Positions 5,357 to 6,064 of a stretch of DNA of 6,064 bases are shown here, piece by piece. The DNA is taken from assembly GCA_030621255.1 (NCBI GenBank), contig JAUXHZ010000077.1, positions 1-6,064 of the forward strand, in the 5' to 3' direction. The notes beneath the pieces are model-generated. The model was given only the letters and a program-made list of their open reading frames with translations, was not told the origin of the DNA and searched no databases. Each line of letters begins with the position of its first letter. Position 1 is the first letter of the stretch. The position numbers were made by a program, and so were the translations under genes. This DNA comes from Candidatus Latescibacterota bacterium (GTDB lineage: Bacteria; Krumholzibacteriota; Krumholzibacteriia; Krumholzibacteriales; WJIX01).

Positions 5357-6064
5357 ATGATTTGTGAATTAAGAATTAAGAATCTGGCTGTTGTTGAAGA
5401 TACGGTCCTGAAACTAAGTGATGGATTGAATGTATTAACAGGGTCAACAGGTGCCGGAAAATCGATGATATTAACTGCTGTTTCCTTGCTGTCAGGATGC
5501 AGAGCGAGTAAAACTTTGATTAGAAAAGGAACCGGAGATTTAATGGTGGAAGGAACTTTTAAGATTCCAAAAGACTGGCCGATGAAGGACCGTCTTGGTA
5601 TGGACAGCGATGATGAATTTCTTCTGATAAGGCGCCAAATTAGCGCTAAGGGAAAAAATCGCATCTGGATTAATGGTATGCTATCGGCGAATTCAACAGC
5701 AAAAAGGATAACAGGAAAGCTTTTCGAGCTTCATGGCCAGCATAAACAGCAAGAACTTCTAAATCCCGATTCACATATTGATTATTTCGATAACAGAGGG
5801 GATTATGATCGCCTGCTAAAAAATTGTGAGGAAAAGGTAAATGAATTCAGGATATCTTATAAAGAGTTGATGAAATTGAAAGAAGAGGAAAATAGAAACA
5901 GGGAAAAGAAGGATTTTCTTGAATATCAATATAAAGAGTTGAAAAAATTAAATCTGCATCCTGGATTGAAGGAAGGGATGAAGAGGAAGGTTATTAAGGC
6001 GGAAAATATTCATAAATTTATGTCAGCTCTTCAGAAATCAAGAGACCTTCTTGAAAATTCAAAT
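5357..6064 (+). CDS. recN: DNA repair protein RecN, 3' end missing
   Basis: SMC-like ATPase that acts at double-strand breaks. The first 236 residues are present, roughly 40% of the usual 550-570, and the frame runs off the window. Visible: CELRIKNLAVVEDTVLKLSD (3-22), the standard RecN N-terminus; Walker A GSTGAGKS at 29-36, where GETGAGKS is usual; RASKTLIRKG (49-58); LLIRRQIS followed by RIWING (89-107); the Q-loop region ELHGQHKQQELLNP (124-137); then a strongly charged coiled coil from about 155 to 215. Walker B and the signature motif lie beyond the end. ATG 5357 matches the family N-terminus but has no clear ribosome binding site; an in-frame ATG at 5312 has one. Bacteria often induce recN in the SOS response, but no operator was recognised here. 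Identity is certain, start is not. Confidence 0.93.
   Translation, partial: MICELRIKNLAVVEDTVLKLSDGLNVLTGSTGAGKSMILTAVSLLSGCRASKTLIRKGTGDLMVEGTFKIPKDWPMKDRLGMDSDDEFLLIRRQISAKGKNRIWINGMLSANSTAKRITGKLFELHGQHKQQELLNPDSHIDYFDNRGDYDRLLKNCEEKVNEFRISYKELMKLKEEENRNREKKDFLEYQYKELKKLNLHPGLKEGMKRKVIKAENIHKFMSALQKSRDLLENSN

Noticed and set aside
5251..5664. 137-codon open frame on the - strand across the nadK/recN junction
   Set aside because: It lies opposite the clear N-terminus and Walker A of RecN and the end of NadK, with no recognisable motif.

Overview
The window is a tightly packed, single-strand piece of a bacterial chromosome. It carries seven genes, all on the + strand: xseA (5' end outside the window), xseB, an ispA-type prenyl synthase, a divergent DUF212/PAP2-like membrane protein, dxs, nadK and recN (3' end outside the window). 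Every coding assignment except the DUF212 gene rests on clear family motifs. Intergenic spaces are 26 bases or less, three junctions overlap or nearly touch, and no intrinsic terminator is visible between genes, so the block reads as one operon. No tRNA, rRNA, CRISPR array, insertion sequence or phage gene is visible, and no stretch over 300 bases lacks a gene.

Layout. Bases 1-1238 hold the two subunits of exonuclease VII, with xseB overlapping the end of xseA by 19 bases. Bases 1231-4455 hold an isoprenoid block: ispA (starting inside xseB), DUF212 one base after ispA, and dxs behind a strong AGGAGG ribosome binding site. Bases 4482-5339 hold NAD kinase. RecN begins at 5357, or possibly at 5312 inside nadK, and runs off the end.

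How the genes fit together. Dxs makes DXP, the entry compound of the MEP pathway, and IspA condenses the resulting C5 units into a C15 (FPP) chain that feeds undecaprenyl phosphate and quinone synthesis. NadK makes NADP, which after reduction serves the DXP reductoisomerase step among many others. XseA/XseB and RecN belong to DNA repair. The order xseA-xseB-ispA-dxs-nadK-recN matches the well-known bacterial cluster, best known in Firmicutes, but the tlyA-like and argR genes that usually lie between dxs and recN there are absent and a DUF212 gene is inserted before dxs.

Organism. The DNA is moderately AT-rich, with Shine-Dalgarno sites and ATG starts. The mix of conserved order and divergent proteins suggests an uncultured or deeply branching bacterium rather than a well-studied genus. 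I cannot name the phylum.

Hunt result. I do not see a new defence, mobile or RNA system. The points worth checking are small: a DUF212 protein that has lost several family signature residues, an in-phase A_AAA_AAA slippery run at the end of dxs that would fuse Dxs to NadK on a -1 shift, a perfect TATAAT placed as if for a leaderless recN transcript competing with an upstream recN start, and an altered nucleotide-binding motif in NadK.
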